Source: Thiosocius sp963808165 (GTDB lineage: Bacteria > Pseudomonadota > Gammaproteobacteria > Chromatiales > Chromatiaceae). From it: a stretch of 64,000 bases of DNA. Positions 1-8,461 of this stretch are shown piece after piece. The DNA is taken from assembly GCA_963808165.1 (NCBI GenBank), contig CAWEET010000016.1:248001-312000 (forward strand). The letters run 5' to 3'. Numbering within the stretch: position 1 is the stretch's first letter; the number at the start of each line of letters is the position of its first letter. The notes below the pieces were generated by a model. It did not search any database, was not told the DNA's origin, and was given only the letters and a program-made list of their open reading frames with translations. The position numbers and the translations under genes are program-made.

Positions 1-2
1 TG

Positions 3-203
3 TACGTGCCGCCGCAGACGCAAAGGCCGCATACTGTGTTGACGACGCGTACCGAGCACTTGCGAGGCAACCAGGTGATAATCGAGGTGGTCGATCCAAA
101 CACGCTGCGGCTGCGCGTCGAGGCACGTCTGTGTGACCGGATTCGCTTGCGTTTCGATGGCGGCCGCGTCGTGGAACTTGTCCCTGACGGTTGCGCGGGT
201 TAG
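3..203 (+). CDS. Hypothetical protein, 5' end outside window
   Basis: The reading frame is open from the left edge of the window and ends at a TAG just before the Nudix gene, so this is probably the C-terminal end of a longer gene. An internal GTG at position 6 could start a 65-residue protein, but no ribosome binding site can be judged there. The visible residues alternate hydrophobic and charged positions (VIIEVV, LRLRVEA, IRLRFDG), which suggests beta strands. I do not recognise the family. Confidence 0.4.
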   Translation, partial: YVPPQTQRPHTVLTTRTEHLRGNQVIIEVVDPNTLRLRVEARLCDRIRLRFDGGRVVELVPDGCAG

Positions 204-257
204 GCCAGAGGCCAACAGTCTGGCTGTTATGATGCAGAAAACCGGTTTGGGTGGTCG

Positions 258-830
258 ATGAAATTTTGCAGCATCTGTGGCGAAGCGGTTCGGATCGGTG
301 TCCCCGAGGGCGACAACCGGCCACGTCATATCTGCGATGCCTGCGGCACCGTCCACTACCACAATCCCAAGGTGGTGGCCGGCTGTATCGCGAGCTGGGA
401 CGACCGAATCCTGATGTGTCGGCGTGCGATCGAGCCGCGGCATGGTCTTTGGACCGTGCCGGCAGGCTTTATGGAGAATGGTGAGACGACCTACCAGGCC
501 GCGCTGCGCGAAACGCTCGAGGAAGCGAACGCACGGGTCGCGGTCGACGATCTGTTCGTCACCGTAAACCTGCCGCATATCAACCAGGTTTATATGCTGT
601 TTCGCGGCCACCTGCTGGACATCGATTTCGCGCCGGGCGCGGAGAGTCTGGAGGTTGAACTGATGTCCGAGGGTGACATCCCCTGGGAGCAGATGGCCTT
701 CCCGACCGTGAGCGAGGCGCTGCGCCTGTTCTTCGCCGACCGGGCACGCGGTGCATTCGTCGTCCACATGCTTGACATCGTGCGTGAAGACGGCGCGCCG
801 GGGCGCTACAGCGTCCGCACAATCAGTTGA
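258..830 (+). CDS. Nudix hydrolase with N-terminal zinc ribbon
   Basis: A 190-residue protein expected to hydrolyse nucleoside diphosphate-linked substrates (ADP-ribose, NADH or similar) in the cytoplasm. An N-terminal zinc ribbon is formed by C4-x2-C7 and C26-x2-C29. The Nudix box runs from G70 to about A92 with E76, R84, E85, E88 and E89 in place; the usual glycine near its end is replaced by N91. The zinc ribbon plus this length fits the family of zinc-ribbon Nudix proteins related to NudC and ADP-ribose pyrophosphatases. The gene ends 12 bases before the stop of the convergent NYN gene. The substrate cannot be told from sequence. Confidence 0.9.
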   Translation: MKFCSICGEAVRIGVPEGDNRPRHICDACGTVHYHNPKVVAGCIASWDDRILMCRRAIEPRHGLWTVPAGFMENGETTYQAALRETLEEANARVAVDDLFVTVNLPHINQVYMLFRGHLLDIDFAPGAESLEVELMSEGDIPWEQMAFPTVSEALRLFFADRARGAFVVHMLDIVREDGAPGRYSVRTIS

Positions 831-842
831 CCAGGGCGCGCT

Positions 843-1673
843 TCAGCGACCCTTGATCTGCACCCGGCGCACATTCTGCGCCACCAGTCGGTTGTCCTTC
901 TGGTCGCTCTCGTGCAGGTAGAACTCGAGAATGGTGTCGCGGTTCAGCAGTTCATCCGGCTGCAGGCCGTCGGCCAGCTCGTTGATATGGCAGAAGGCAC
1001 TGTTCCATGGCGAGTCGGGGTCGCGGTGGTCGGTGATCCAGAGGTTGTGCTGGATGCCCTTGATGAAGCTGAGGAAGCCATAGCCCTTGTCCTCTATCCA
1101 GCGCGAGCAATAGCCGCGTACGCAGGAGCCCGGCAGCCCCCAGACGTTGCGCGGCTCGTAGTAGATCGGGACCAGGTCGGGAATCAGAAAGCCGGAATGG
1201 AATGCATCTACCTGGCGTTGCAACTGGCGAGATACATTGTTGAAGCCGAGCAGTTCCACCCGGCAGCCCTTGTTCTGCAATGCCGTCACCAGTTGCAGGA
1301 AGTCACCGTCACCGCTGACCAGAAGCACCTCATCCAGATTCTCGGCCTGCAGCATCGCGTCGACCGCCAGGTCGAGATCGGCATTGGCCTTTGTCGTGGT
1401 CTGGCCATCCTCATCGGTGTAACGCTTGACGTTCTTGATAATCACCTTCCAGCCGAAATCCCTTAGCGTGTTCTGATACGCATAGGTACGGCGTGCATAG
1501 TCCGGGTCTTCCCGGGCACGTTCCGTGTCGAAGGCAAGGTAGACGTTGAGGCGTAGCAGGGTGCCGCCGTTGCGCGCCGCGAAGCGGCGCAGGACGTCGT
1601 AGCGCAACTGGTAGCCGCCGTTGTACCGGGTGTTTTCGGCATCGACGAAAACGCCGACCTTGATATTGCTCAA
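843..1673 (-). CDS. NYN domain (LabA/DUF88-like) nuclease fused to cold-shock-like domain
   Basis: I place the start at a TTG at 1673, because the sequence beginning SNIKVGVFVDAEN is the typical start of the NYN family. The frame continues upstream to an ATG at 1847, but those 58 residues look unlike any domain. The NYN (PIN-like) domain covers roughly residues 4-180, with conserved acids in VFVDAEN, ADLDLAVD and VSGDGDF, and is expected to bind metal and cleave RNA. Residues of about 190-275 resemble a cold-shock/S1-like beta barrel: KGYGFLSF matches RNP1, followed by AFCHINEL and a closing ...AQNVR. An RNA-binding nuclease is the likely role; the target is unknown. Confidence 0.8.
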   Translation of the reverse strand: MSNIKVGVFVDAENTRYNGGYQLRYDVLRRFAARNGGTLLRLNVYLAFDTERAREDPDYARRTYAYQNTLRDFGWKVIIKNVKRYTDEDGQTTTKANADLDLAVDAMLQAENLDEVLLVSGDGDFLQLVTALQNKGCRVELLGFNNVSRQLQRQVDAFHSGFLIPDLVPIYYEPRNVWGLPGSCVRGYCSRWIEDKGYGFLSFIKGIQHNLWITDHRDPDSPWNSAFCHINELADGLQPDELLNRDTILEFYLHESDQKDNRLVAQNVRRVQIKGR

Positions 1674-2084
1674 ACTGATGCCTGCTGCTGTTGTCAGGGA
1701 ATATCGACGCTCCGGGAGAATGGCCGTCGGTCGTTCGCAGCATAGTGAGAAACCGGCGAAATCTCGACCCCTGCGCGAGAGTGCTGACGACATCGCACGC
1801 CAGCGCGTGCCGTCGATGACCCGTCGGCCGCGCCACCCGCCTTGCACGCCCAGGCCGCGGCGGTATTCGCCGTTTCATTTCAAGCCCAATGCAAAAGGAC
1901 GATTCGCGGCGCGCGGCGGATCGAGTACCGCGGAATCCGCTGCTTGAGTCAGTGTCCGTGGCCTTAAGCGCAATCACCAGGCCGACGCTTGGCTCGCGCT
2001 CCCAAGTAAGTGCCATTCGTCTTAAGCGGGATTTAAGCATTGACGCGCAGGCTTGCCCCCCATGGTTACTGGAAGGACATGCCG
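1674..2084. other. Intergenic region between divergent NYN and hemolysin-like genes
   Basis: If NYN starts at 1673, these 411 bases hold the divergent promoters of the NYN gene and the 2085-5780 operon. A longer NYN start at 1847 would use part of it as coding sequence. I see no convincing -35/-10 pair, operator or RNA gene. A GGAAGG ribosome binding site lies at 2071-2076, eight bases before the ATG at 2085. Confidence 0.4.
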
Positions 2085-2753
2085 ATGAATCACGCCAGTC
2101 GATCCAGGCGAATACCGGAGGTACCCACCCTGGTGTCTCTCGAGGGTCCGCTCGCCCAGACACGGGCCGAAGCGGAGTCGTTCGTACAGGAGGCGTTTCG
2201 TGTCGCCTATGGCGCGACGGTCGCACATTTCATGACGGCACTGATGACCCTGCGCAACGACAGCGGCGGCCTGCTGGCCGTGCTCGGTCTTTGCGATGCG
2301 GCCGGACAGACACTGTTTCTCGAGCAGTACCTGGAACAGCCGGTCGAGCAGGCCCTGAGCACGGCAGTCGCTGGGGTCGTGGACCGCCGTTCGCTGGTCG
2401 AGGTCGGCAACTTCGCAGTGGGCGCAGCGGGCGGGGGCAGATGGCTGATCACTGCCTTGACCGCCTATCTCCACAGTGCCGGCCGGAACTGGGCCGTGTT
2501 CACCTGCGGCCCCGAACTGCAGAACTCATTCCATCGCATGGGCATCCACCTGGTCGAGCTGGCGCCGGCGGATCCGTCCCACCTTTCGTCCGAGGAGCGC
2601 GTCCGCTGGGGCAGCTACTACGCCCAGGTGCCCAAGGTGATGGCGGCCAACGTCGCGCAGAGTCACGAGGTCCTGTCTGCGTTGTTCCAGCATGAGTGCA
2701 GGCTGCACGGACTCTGGTCAGCCGCGCTGCGGGCCGGGCGGCTGGTGGCATGA
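2085..2753 (+). CDS. Thermostable hemolysin family protein
   Basis: A 222-residue protein matching the thermostable hemolysin (T_hemolysin) family of gammaproteobacteria. Family features seen are the block around residues 20-45 (RAEAESFV...AYGATVAHF), the LFLEQYL-x3-VE segment, VVDRRSLVEVGNFA and the FTCGPEL-x4-HRMGI region. I chose the ATG at 2085 because GGAAGG sits eight bases upstream; an in-frame ATG at 2079 is too close to it. There is no signal peptide, so despite the name it need not be a secreted toxin. Its stop overlaps the start of the acyl-AMP ligase gene (ATGA), so the two are translationally coupled, which suggests an enzyme or carrier in that pathway. Confidence 0.82.
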   Translation: MNHASRSRRIPEVPTLVSLEGPLAQTRAEAESFVQEAFRVAYGATVAHFMTALMTLRNDSGGLLAVLGLCDAAGQTLFLEQYLEQPVEQALSTAVAGVVDRRSLVEVGNFAVGAAGGGRWLITALTAYLHSAGRNWAVFTCGPELQNSFHRMGIHLVELAPADPSHLSSEERVRWGSYYAQVPKVMAANVAQSHEVLSALFQHECRLHGLWSAALRAGRLVA

Positions 2754-4252
2754 CGCTTCTCGACCGGGTGACCCGGCACGCTGAGCGTTTCCCGGGGCAC
2801 ACTGCCCTAGTCTGGCCGGGTGGGCGGCTCGACTATGCGGAGCTGCGCCTCGAGATCCAGGCGGCCATGCGGGTTCTTCGGGAACTCGGTGCCGGGGTCC
2901 TGGCCATCGACCTCGAGAATGGGCCGGCCTGGGTGGCAGTCGACATCGCCGCGATGCAGATGGGTATCTGTCTGGTACCCTTGCCGCCGTTCTTCTCTTC
3001 CGGTCAGCTGCTGCACGTGCTGCGAAGCACGGGTGCACAAGCGGTGATCAGCGATGATCCGACCCGCCTGCGACAGCGCGTGCGCGAGCTGCTGAGCAAA
3101 GCTGAGACGCAATGCCGCATCGCCGGTCAGCCCTTGTCCCGGATAGAGACGCGCGTGCCGCTGGGATCGGTTCCACGGCGCATTCCCGTGGCGGTGCACA
3201 AGGTCACCTTCACCTCGGGTACCACCGGTGAGCCCAAGGGAGTGATGCTCTCCTGGGAGCAGATGGGTCCGGTCGTCCAGGGGCTTGTCGATGCGGTCGG
3301 CATGACGGCGAACGATCGCCATCTGGCGCTGATGCCACTGGCCGTTTTGCTCGAAAACATTGGCGGTGTCTATGTGCCACTGTGGGCCGGTGCGACCGTG
3401 ATATTGCTCCCCACGCATGCGCGCGAAACGAGCGGCTCGTCCGGGCCGGACGGGGCTAGCATGGCGCAGGCCCTGGTTGAGAGTCAGGCCAGCACCGTCA
3501 TCTTCACCCCGCAGATGCTGCAGGTTGTGGTCGAGGCACTCGATACCGGTAGCGCCCGGCCACGCTTGCGCTTTGCCGCCGTCGGTGGTGCGCCCGTCTC
3601 GCCGCGCCTGCTACAGAGGGCCGGCGCCACGGGACTGCCGGTATTCGAAGGCTATGGCCTGTCGGAGTGCTGTTCGGTTGTCTGTCTGAACACAACGGCA
3701 CACAACCGACCGGGCAGCGCCGGGCGCCCATTGCCGCATGTCGGCTTACGCATCACGGACGACGGTGAAGTGGTCGTAGCCGGCCAGCCGTTCATGGGGT
3801 ATCTGGGTGAGGACTGGCGCGGCGGGTCCGAATGGCACACCGGCGACCTGGGTGAACTGGATGCGGAAGGGTATCTGTACCTGCGTGGGCGCCGGCGCAA
3901 CGTCTTCATTACCGCCAATGGGCGCAACGTCGCGCCGGAATGGGTGGAGCGCGAGCTCACACTGGAACCGGCGATCGCGCAGGCAGCCGTGTTCGGCGAG
4001 GCGCGGGCCTACAACACGGCCGTTATCGTGATCAGCCGGGGCGCCGCCGTGCCGGACATCGAGGCGGCGCTCGCAAGAGTGAATCGCATCCTGCCGGACT
4101 ATGCGCGCGTGCTCCGCTGGGTTGCGGCAGACAGACCCTTTTCCGTGGCCGACGGCCTGCTGACCGGCACCGGTCGCATCCGGCGCGATGCCGTGCAACG
4201 GCGTTACGGACGCGTCATCGAATCCATCTATTCCGAGGCTCAGATATCATGA
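2750..4252 (+). CDS. ANL-superfamily acyl-AMP/acyl-CoA ligase
   Basis: A 500-residue adenylate-forming enzyme that should activate a carboxylic (probably fatty) acid with ATP. The P-loop motif TSGTTGEPKGVM lies near residues 156-167, the A5-type motif YGLSE near residue 303, and the hinge region GDLGELDAEGYLYLRGR and ITANGRNV near residues 365-395. No transmembrane segment is evident. The start ATG overlaps the upstream stop (ATGA), and its own stop overlaps the next start the same way, so three genes are tightly coupled. Long-chain fatty-acid ligase is the nearest family description; the actual substrate is unknown. Confidence 0.88.
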   Translation: MTLLDRVTRHAERFPGHTALVWPGGRLDYAELRLEIQAAMRVLRELGAGVLAIDLENGPAWVAVDIAAMQMGICLVPLPPFFSSGQLLHVLRSTGAQAVISDDPTRLRQRVRELLSKAETQCRIAGQPLSRIETRVPLGSVPRRIPVAVHKVTFTSGTTGEPKGVMLSWEQMGPVVQGLVDAVGMTANDRHLALMPLAVLLENIGGVYVPLWAGATVILLPTHARETSGSSGPDGASMAQALVESQASTVIFTPQMLQVVVEALDTGSARPRLRFAAVGGAPVSPRLLQRAGATGLPVFEGYGLSECCSVVCLNTTAHNRPGSAGRPLPHVGLRITDDGEVVVAGQPFMGYLGEDWRGGSEWHTGDLGELDAEGYLYLRGRRRNVFITANGRNVAPEWVERELTLEPAIAQAAVFGEARAYNTAVIVISRGAAVPDIEAALARVNRILPDYARVLRWVAADRPFSVADGLLTGTGRIRRDAVQRRYGRVIESIYSEAQIS

Positions 4253-4926
4253 CCGAGTTCTTCGATCGCCTGTCGGCGGAAACAGAGGCGGCGCGCAACG
4301 ATCTGCTGTCTATTGCGTTTGTTCAGCATGGCTGGAAGGGGGAACTGTCGCTGCAAAGCTACCGGGCGTTCCTGGGCCAGGCCTACCACCACGTCAAGCA
4401 CACCACCCCGCTGCTGATGGCATGCGGATCGCGCGTGCCGCCACAGATGGAATGGCTGCGCGACGCGATGGCGAGTTATGTCGAGGAAGAGCTGGGGCAT
4501 CAGGAATGGATCCTGAACGATCTCAATGCCTGTGGCGGCAAGGCCGAGAAGGTCCGTCACGAGCGGCCCGGCGAGGCCGCCGAACTGATGATCGCTTATG
4601 CCTATCACACCATCGATCGCGGCAACCCGGTGGGGTTTCTCGGGATGGTCCTGGTCCTCGAGGGGACCAGCGTCCGGCTGGCGACCGCGGCGGCCGCCAA
4701 TCTAAGGCGTAATCTCGGGCTTCCGCCACAGGCGTTCTCTTACCTGAGCAGCCATGGTTCGCTGGACCTGTCGCACATGGATTTCTACCGCGGGCTGGTC
4801 AATCGGCTTCAGCATCCGGCCGACCAGGACAGCGTCATTCATTGCGCCCGGCGGTTCTACCGCCTGTATGGCGACGTATTCCGTACCCTGCCGCTGACGC
4901 TGAACAGCGCCACGAATGCCGCGTAG
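4249..4926 (+). CDS. Heme-oxygenase-like (TenA-like) iron-containing redox enzyme
   Basis: A 225-residue all-helical protein of the TenA/heme-oxygenase-like group. Candidate metal ligands fit the di-iron oxidase subgroup: EEELGH in the middle (E-x2-H), a later Glu in LVLEGTS, and an acid-His pair in LDLSHMD; an extra HH pair occurs in YHHVKH. Enzymes of this fold such as UndA oxidatively cleave or desaturate fatty or amino acids, which would suit a ligase-activated substrate from the preceding gene. Start overlaps the ligase stop (ATGA). The chemistry is inferred, not shown. Confidence 0.8.
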   Translation: MTEFFDRLSAETEAARNDLLSIAFVQHGWKGELSLQSYRAFLGQAYHHVKHTTPLLMACGSRVPPQMEWLRDAMASYVEEELGHQEWILNDLNACGGKAEKVRHERPGEAAELMIAYAYHTIDRGNPVGFLGMVLVLEGTSVRLATAAAANLRRNLGLPPQAFSYLSSHGSLDLSHMDFYRGLVNRLQHPADQDSVIHCARRFYRLYGDVFRTLPLTLNSATNAA

Positions 4927-4976
4927 AAGGTTGTCGGCAACCTACGATCGAGACGCGACGACCAGGAGATTCAGAC

Positions 4977-5780
4977 ATGCAACTGCAGGGCACCCGGGTA
5001 CTCATCACAGGCGCGGCTGGCGGCATCGGTTCGGCAGTCGCCGAGGTGCTCGCGCAACGGGGCGCGGCGCTCGCCCTCGTGGGACGAAGCCGGACCACTG
5101 CGCTGGCGTCTTTGCAGCAGCACCTGAGTGACGCAGGCGCCGAGGCCCATGCGATCCCCGCAGACTTGCTCGATGCCGAGTCCAGGGCGCGGGCGGTCGA
5201 CCGGAGCAGGGCGCAACTGGGTGGCATCGATATGTTGGTCAATTGTGCCGGAATGACCAGCTTTCGTCCGTTCGCCGAAGAGGATCCGGCGCTGCTGCAA
5301 CAGATCGTTCAGCTCAACCTGGTGGCGCCGATGCTCATGGCGCGCGCGGTGCTGCCCGAGATGCTCGTGCGCGGTGCTGGCCGGGTGGTCAATGTCGGAT
5401 CGACCTTCGGCAGCATCGGCTTCGCCTGGTTCAGTGCCTATTCCGCGAGCAAGTTTGGTCTGCGCGGGCTGTCCGAGGCGCTCAGGCGTGAGCTCGACGG
5501 CAGTGGTGTGGGGGTCACCTATGTGGCGCCGCGCGCGGTCAGGACCAGCCTGAACACGGACGCCGTCTACCGCATGGCGCAGGTGACCGGAATGCACATG
5601 GACTCGCCTTCCTGGGTCGCGGACAGGGTCGTCGCGGCGATCGAGTCCGATGCGAAGGATGTCTATCTGGGCTTTCCGGAGAAACTCTTTGCCCGTCTGA
5701 ACGGTTTTCTCCCGCGTCTGGTCGATGGCGGCCTGCGCAAGCAGAATAGGGCGATGGAGACCTTTGCGCGCGCTCCCTGA
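4977..5780 (+). CDS. Short-chain dehydrogenase/reductase
   Basis: A 267-residue classical SDR. The N terminus carries the Rossmann glycine motif TGAAGGIGSAV, followed by a cofactor-discriminating region (LVGRSRT, compatible with NADP), NCAGMTS, the catalytic Ser in VGSTFGS and the YSASKFG motif with active-site Tyr and Lys. The ATG at 4977 has a good AGGAG at 4963-4967. It lies 50 bases after the oxidase-like gene, on the same strand, and is probably the last enzyme of the same pathway, reducing or oxidising a carbonyl product. Confidence 0.9.
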   Translation: MQLQGTRVLITGAAGGIGSAVAEVLAQRGAALALVGRSRTTALASLQQHLSDAGAEAHAIPADLLDAESRARAVDRSRAQLGGIDMLVNCAGMTSFRPFAEEDPALLQQIVQLNLVAPMLMARAVLPEMLVRGAGRVVNVGSTFGSIGFAWFSAYSASKFGLRGLSEALRRELDGSGVGVTYVAPRAVRTSLNTDAVYRMAQVTGMHMDSPSWVADRVVAAIESDAKDVYLGFPEKLFARLNGFLPRLVDGGLRKQNRAMETFARAP

Positions 5781-5916
5781 CCGGCTGCTATTGCGGCGGC
5801 ATGGGCCCGCGGTGTGCAGGGGTATGCGGTCGGGCGTGTGGATGCGAGGATGACCGGAGCGCCCACTGAACGGCTTATTGCGGCCGTCAAACACTTAGCC
5901 AGAGAGGTCTGCCGGG

Positions 5917-6573
5917 TTGAGAGTGTTGCTGGTTGAAGATGACGAACTGCTCGGCTCGGCGGTGCAGGCAGGCCTGGAGCAGTCGGGCTATACGGTGGAC
6001 TGGTTGCGTGACGGCGGACTAGCCGCAGGCGCTCTGCGCAGCGAGGAACCGGACCTGCTGGTGCTCGACCTCGGCCTGCCTGGCCAAAACGGCCTATCGA
6101 TACTGCGCGAACTGAGGGCCCGGGATTCGACCTTGCCGGTGTTGATCCTCACCGCCCGCGACACGGTCGAGGATCGAATCGCAGGACTCGACTCCGGGGC
6201 CGACGACTATCTGGTCAAGCCGTTCGACCTGGGCGAATTGACCGCGCGCCTGCGTGCCATCTCGCGTCGCCGCAGTGGTCGGGCCACGCCACTGGTCGAA
6301 CATGGCGGGCTGGTGTTCGATCCAGCGGCACGCACCGTCACGGTCGACAGCGAACCGGTCAATCTGTCGGCCAAGGCACTGGCGATCCTGGAGACGCTGC
6401 TCGACCGGCCCGGTCTGCCGTTGTCGCGCGAACGCCTCGAAGAGACCCTTTACGGCTGGGGGGAAGGCGTCGAAAGCAACGCGGTCGAGGTCCACATCCA
6501 CCACTTGCGCAAAAAACTCGGCAAAGAGCGGATTCGCACCATCCGTGGCGTCGGCTACATGATACCCAAATGA
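5917..6573 (+). CDS. OmpR-family response regulator (QseB/PmrA-like)
   Basis: A 218-residue two-component regulator with a TTG start preceded by AGAGAGG. The receiver domain has the acidic pair EDD at 7-9, the phosphoacceptor D51 in LVLDLGLPG, and DYLVKPF carrying the conserved Lys. The C-terminal winged helix ends in HIHHLRKKLG...IRTIRGVGYM, typical of the OmpR/QseB group. It overlaps the sensor kinase gene by ATGA. The acyl-ligase operon lies immediately upstream (gap 136 bases), so that operon is a possible target. Confidence 0.92.
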   Translation: MRVLLVEDDELLGSAVQAGLEQSGYTVDWLRDGGLAAGALRSEEPDLLVLDLGLPGQNGLSILRELRARDSTLPVLILTARDTVEDRIAGLDSGADDYLVKPFDLGELTARLRAISRRRSGRATPLVEHGGLVFDPAARTVTVDSEPVNLSAKALAILETLLDRPGLPLSRERLEETLYGWGEGVESNAVEVHIHHLRKKLGKERIRTIRGVGYMIPK

Positions 6574-8075
6574 CCGGTGCCCCCCGTTCCATCAGACGGC
6601 GCCTCCTGGTGCTGTTGATCTCTGGCGTCATGCTGCTTTGGCTGGTGGTCCTGGTACTCGTTTATCGTGCCGCCGGACACGAGGTCGAAGAGGTATTCGA
6701 CCGGAACCTGGAGCGCAGTGGCCGTGTCCTGCACGCACTGCTGCTGCATGAGGTCGCGGAGGAACGGGAGACGGTGCTTCGTGCGCGTGCGGTGGCCGAC
6801 GAGATTGGCCCTGAGGGCATGCAGCAATATCCGCTGCTGGCCGGGATACTGGGCAAGTACATCGAGGAGGTTCCGGAGGTGCAGATGGGATTGATTGATG
6901 CCGCCCAGCAGGCTGGGATCCAGGGTCACGGTCTAAGCTTTATTGCACGGCACGCCGACGGAACGATCATGCTCCGCGACCGAGCTGCACCGGATATCCC
7001 GCCCGCCGCGGATGGCCTGGCCGACTTGGAACTGAACGGCCAGATCTGGCGTGTCTACAGCCTGTCCGATACACGCAGTGGCTTTCTGGTGCAGACCGCG
7101 GAACCGCTGCATTTTCGCGCCGAGTTGGTGAGCTATATCACCCGCAATACCCTGGCCCCGATGCTGATCGCGCTGCCTCTGTTTGGTGTCATCATCTGGG
7201 GCGTGGTCGGTGGCGCGCTCTCCCCGCTGAGGCGCACTGCCGAGGTCGTCTCCAGGCGCGCACCAGATATGCTGGAGCCGATCGACATCAGTCAGTCACC
7301 CGCGGAAATTCAGCTGCTGCTGCAGGCGTTGAACGACCTGTTCAGCCGCATGCGTGCAGCGATCGGGCGGGAACAACAATTCACCGCCGATGCCGCGCAC
7401 GAGTTGCGGACGCCGCTGGCCGCCCTGAAGACCCATCTGCAGGTGGCGAGGGGACAATCGGCAGAACCGATGACCAGGCAGTCGCTCGACCTTGCCCTCG
7501 AGGGCCTGGATCGCGCCAGCCACTCCGTCGAGCAGTTGCTTGCGCTGGCGCGTGCCGATGCACGGGGTGGTGACGTGCTGTCCAGCACGCCCGTTGATCT
7601 GCGCGAACTCGCGGTATGGGCTGTGTCGGCACTCAGCCAGAAGGCCTATGAGCGCGACATCGATCTGGGTCTGGCCGAAGCGCAGCACGCCGAGATCATG
7701 GGCGATATCACCGCCCTTCGGACCCTGCTGCGCAATCTGGTCGACAATGCGATCTGCTATACGCCACGCGGCGGTACCGTGACGGTCGCAGTCGGCGAGG
7801 ACTTCGAAGGCAAGTGGATAGAGGTGCTGGACGATGGCATGGGCGTGTCACCGGGGGAGCAGACACGCTTGTTCGACCGCTTTCATCGGGGTCCGGAAGG
7901 GCAGGCGATGACGACTACCGGCAGCGGTCTGGGTCTGTCGATTGTGCAGAGGATCGCCCGGCTGCACCGTGCGACCATCGGGTTGGGCGAAGGTCTCGAC
8001 GGCAGGGGGTTGGGGGTGAGGATCTTGTTCCCGCCCCGTCCGAATCCGCGAGACCCTCAGTCTAGGCTCAGTTGA
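6570..8075 (+). CDS. Sensor histidine kinase (QseC-like)
   Basis: A 501-residue membrane kinase. Transmembrane segments lie near residues 10-32 and 190-212 around a periplasmic sensor loop. A HAMP-like linker precedes the H box (phosphoacceptor H277 in AAHELRTPL), then an N box (LVDNAICYTP), G1 (DDGMGVSPGE) and G2 (TGSGLGLSIV). It should autophosphorylate and signal to the regulator encoded just before. The 3' end overlaps the convergent small gene by 8 bases. Confidence 0.92.
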   Translation: MTGAPRSIRRRLLVLLISGVMLLWLVVLVLVYRAAGHEVEEVFDRNLERSGRVLHALLLHEVAEERETVLRARAVADEIGPEGMQQYPLLAGILGKYIEEVPEVQMGLIDAAQQAGIQGHGLSFIARHADGTIMLRDRAAPDIPPAADGLADLELNGQIWRVYSLSDTRSGFLVQTAEPLHFRAELVSYITRNTLAPMLIALPLFGVIIWGVVGGALSPLRRTAEVVSRRAPDMLEPIDISQSPAEIQLLLQALNDLFSRMRAAIGREQQFTADAAHELRTPLAALKTHLQVARGQSAEPMTRQSLDLALEGLDRASHSVEQLLALARADARGGDVLSSTPVDLRELAVWAVSALSQKAYERDIDLGLAEAQHAEIMGDITALRTLLRNLVDNAICYTPRGGTVTVAVGEDFEGKWIEVLDDGMGVSPGEQTRLFDRFHRGPEGQAMTTTGSGLGLSIVQRIARLHRATIGLGEGLDGRGLGVRILFPPRPNPRDPQSRLS

Positions 8076-8298
8076 TCGTACCGGTGATGGGGCTGTCGGC
8101 CGCATCGTCGAAGATCTTTTTCAGGCCGGCGCTGTTGCTCGACCCGTGTACCTCCATCTCGAGGTACTCGCGCCGGTTCTGTTCCGACCCAAAGTAGATC
8201 TTGATGGCGTTTTTGCCTTCGCCTTCGATGACGAATGGGGCCGAGCCGAGTTCGGTGACATCCTCGAGAGAGATCGGATCTAGAGTTGATACGCGCAT
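8068..8298 (-). CDS. Small hypothetical protein, 76 aa
   Basis: A short acidic protein without signal peptide or membrane segment. The sequence has a mixed alpha/beta look (APFVIEGEGKNAIKIYF, then EYLEMEVHG). It is convergent with the histidine kinase gene and overlaps its last 8 bases. Codon use looks like that of its neighbours, which supports a real gene, but I do not recognise a family. Confidence 0.55.
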   Translation of the reverse strand: MRVSTLDPISLEDVTELGSAPFVIEGEGKNAIKIYFGSEQNRREYLEMEVHGSSNSAGLKKIFDDAADSPITGTIN

Positions 8299-8461
8299 CG
8301 TTGACTGGCTTCCGGGTCTGCTTCAGGTGCGCAGAGTATCGGCGGGCAGGCCACGGCCGAAAACCGGCGAACCGCAGGTATTGTCCAGGACGAAACGGGT
8401 CGCGCGGTATTCCCGGCCGTGTCGACTGGCGTATCGGTCAACGTGGCCCCGCTCGGGGTTG

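Noticed and set aside
912..1466. Long plus-strand frame opposite the NYN gene
   Set aside because: It lies entirely antisense to the conserved NYN/CSD coding sequence and has no domain of its own; the same applies to other long antisense frames in this GC-rich window.
2085..2753. Reading the hemolysin-family protein as a secreted toxin
   Set aside because: It has no signal peptide and is translationally coupled to a metabolic acyl ligase.
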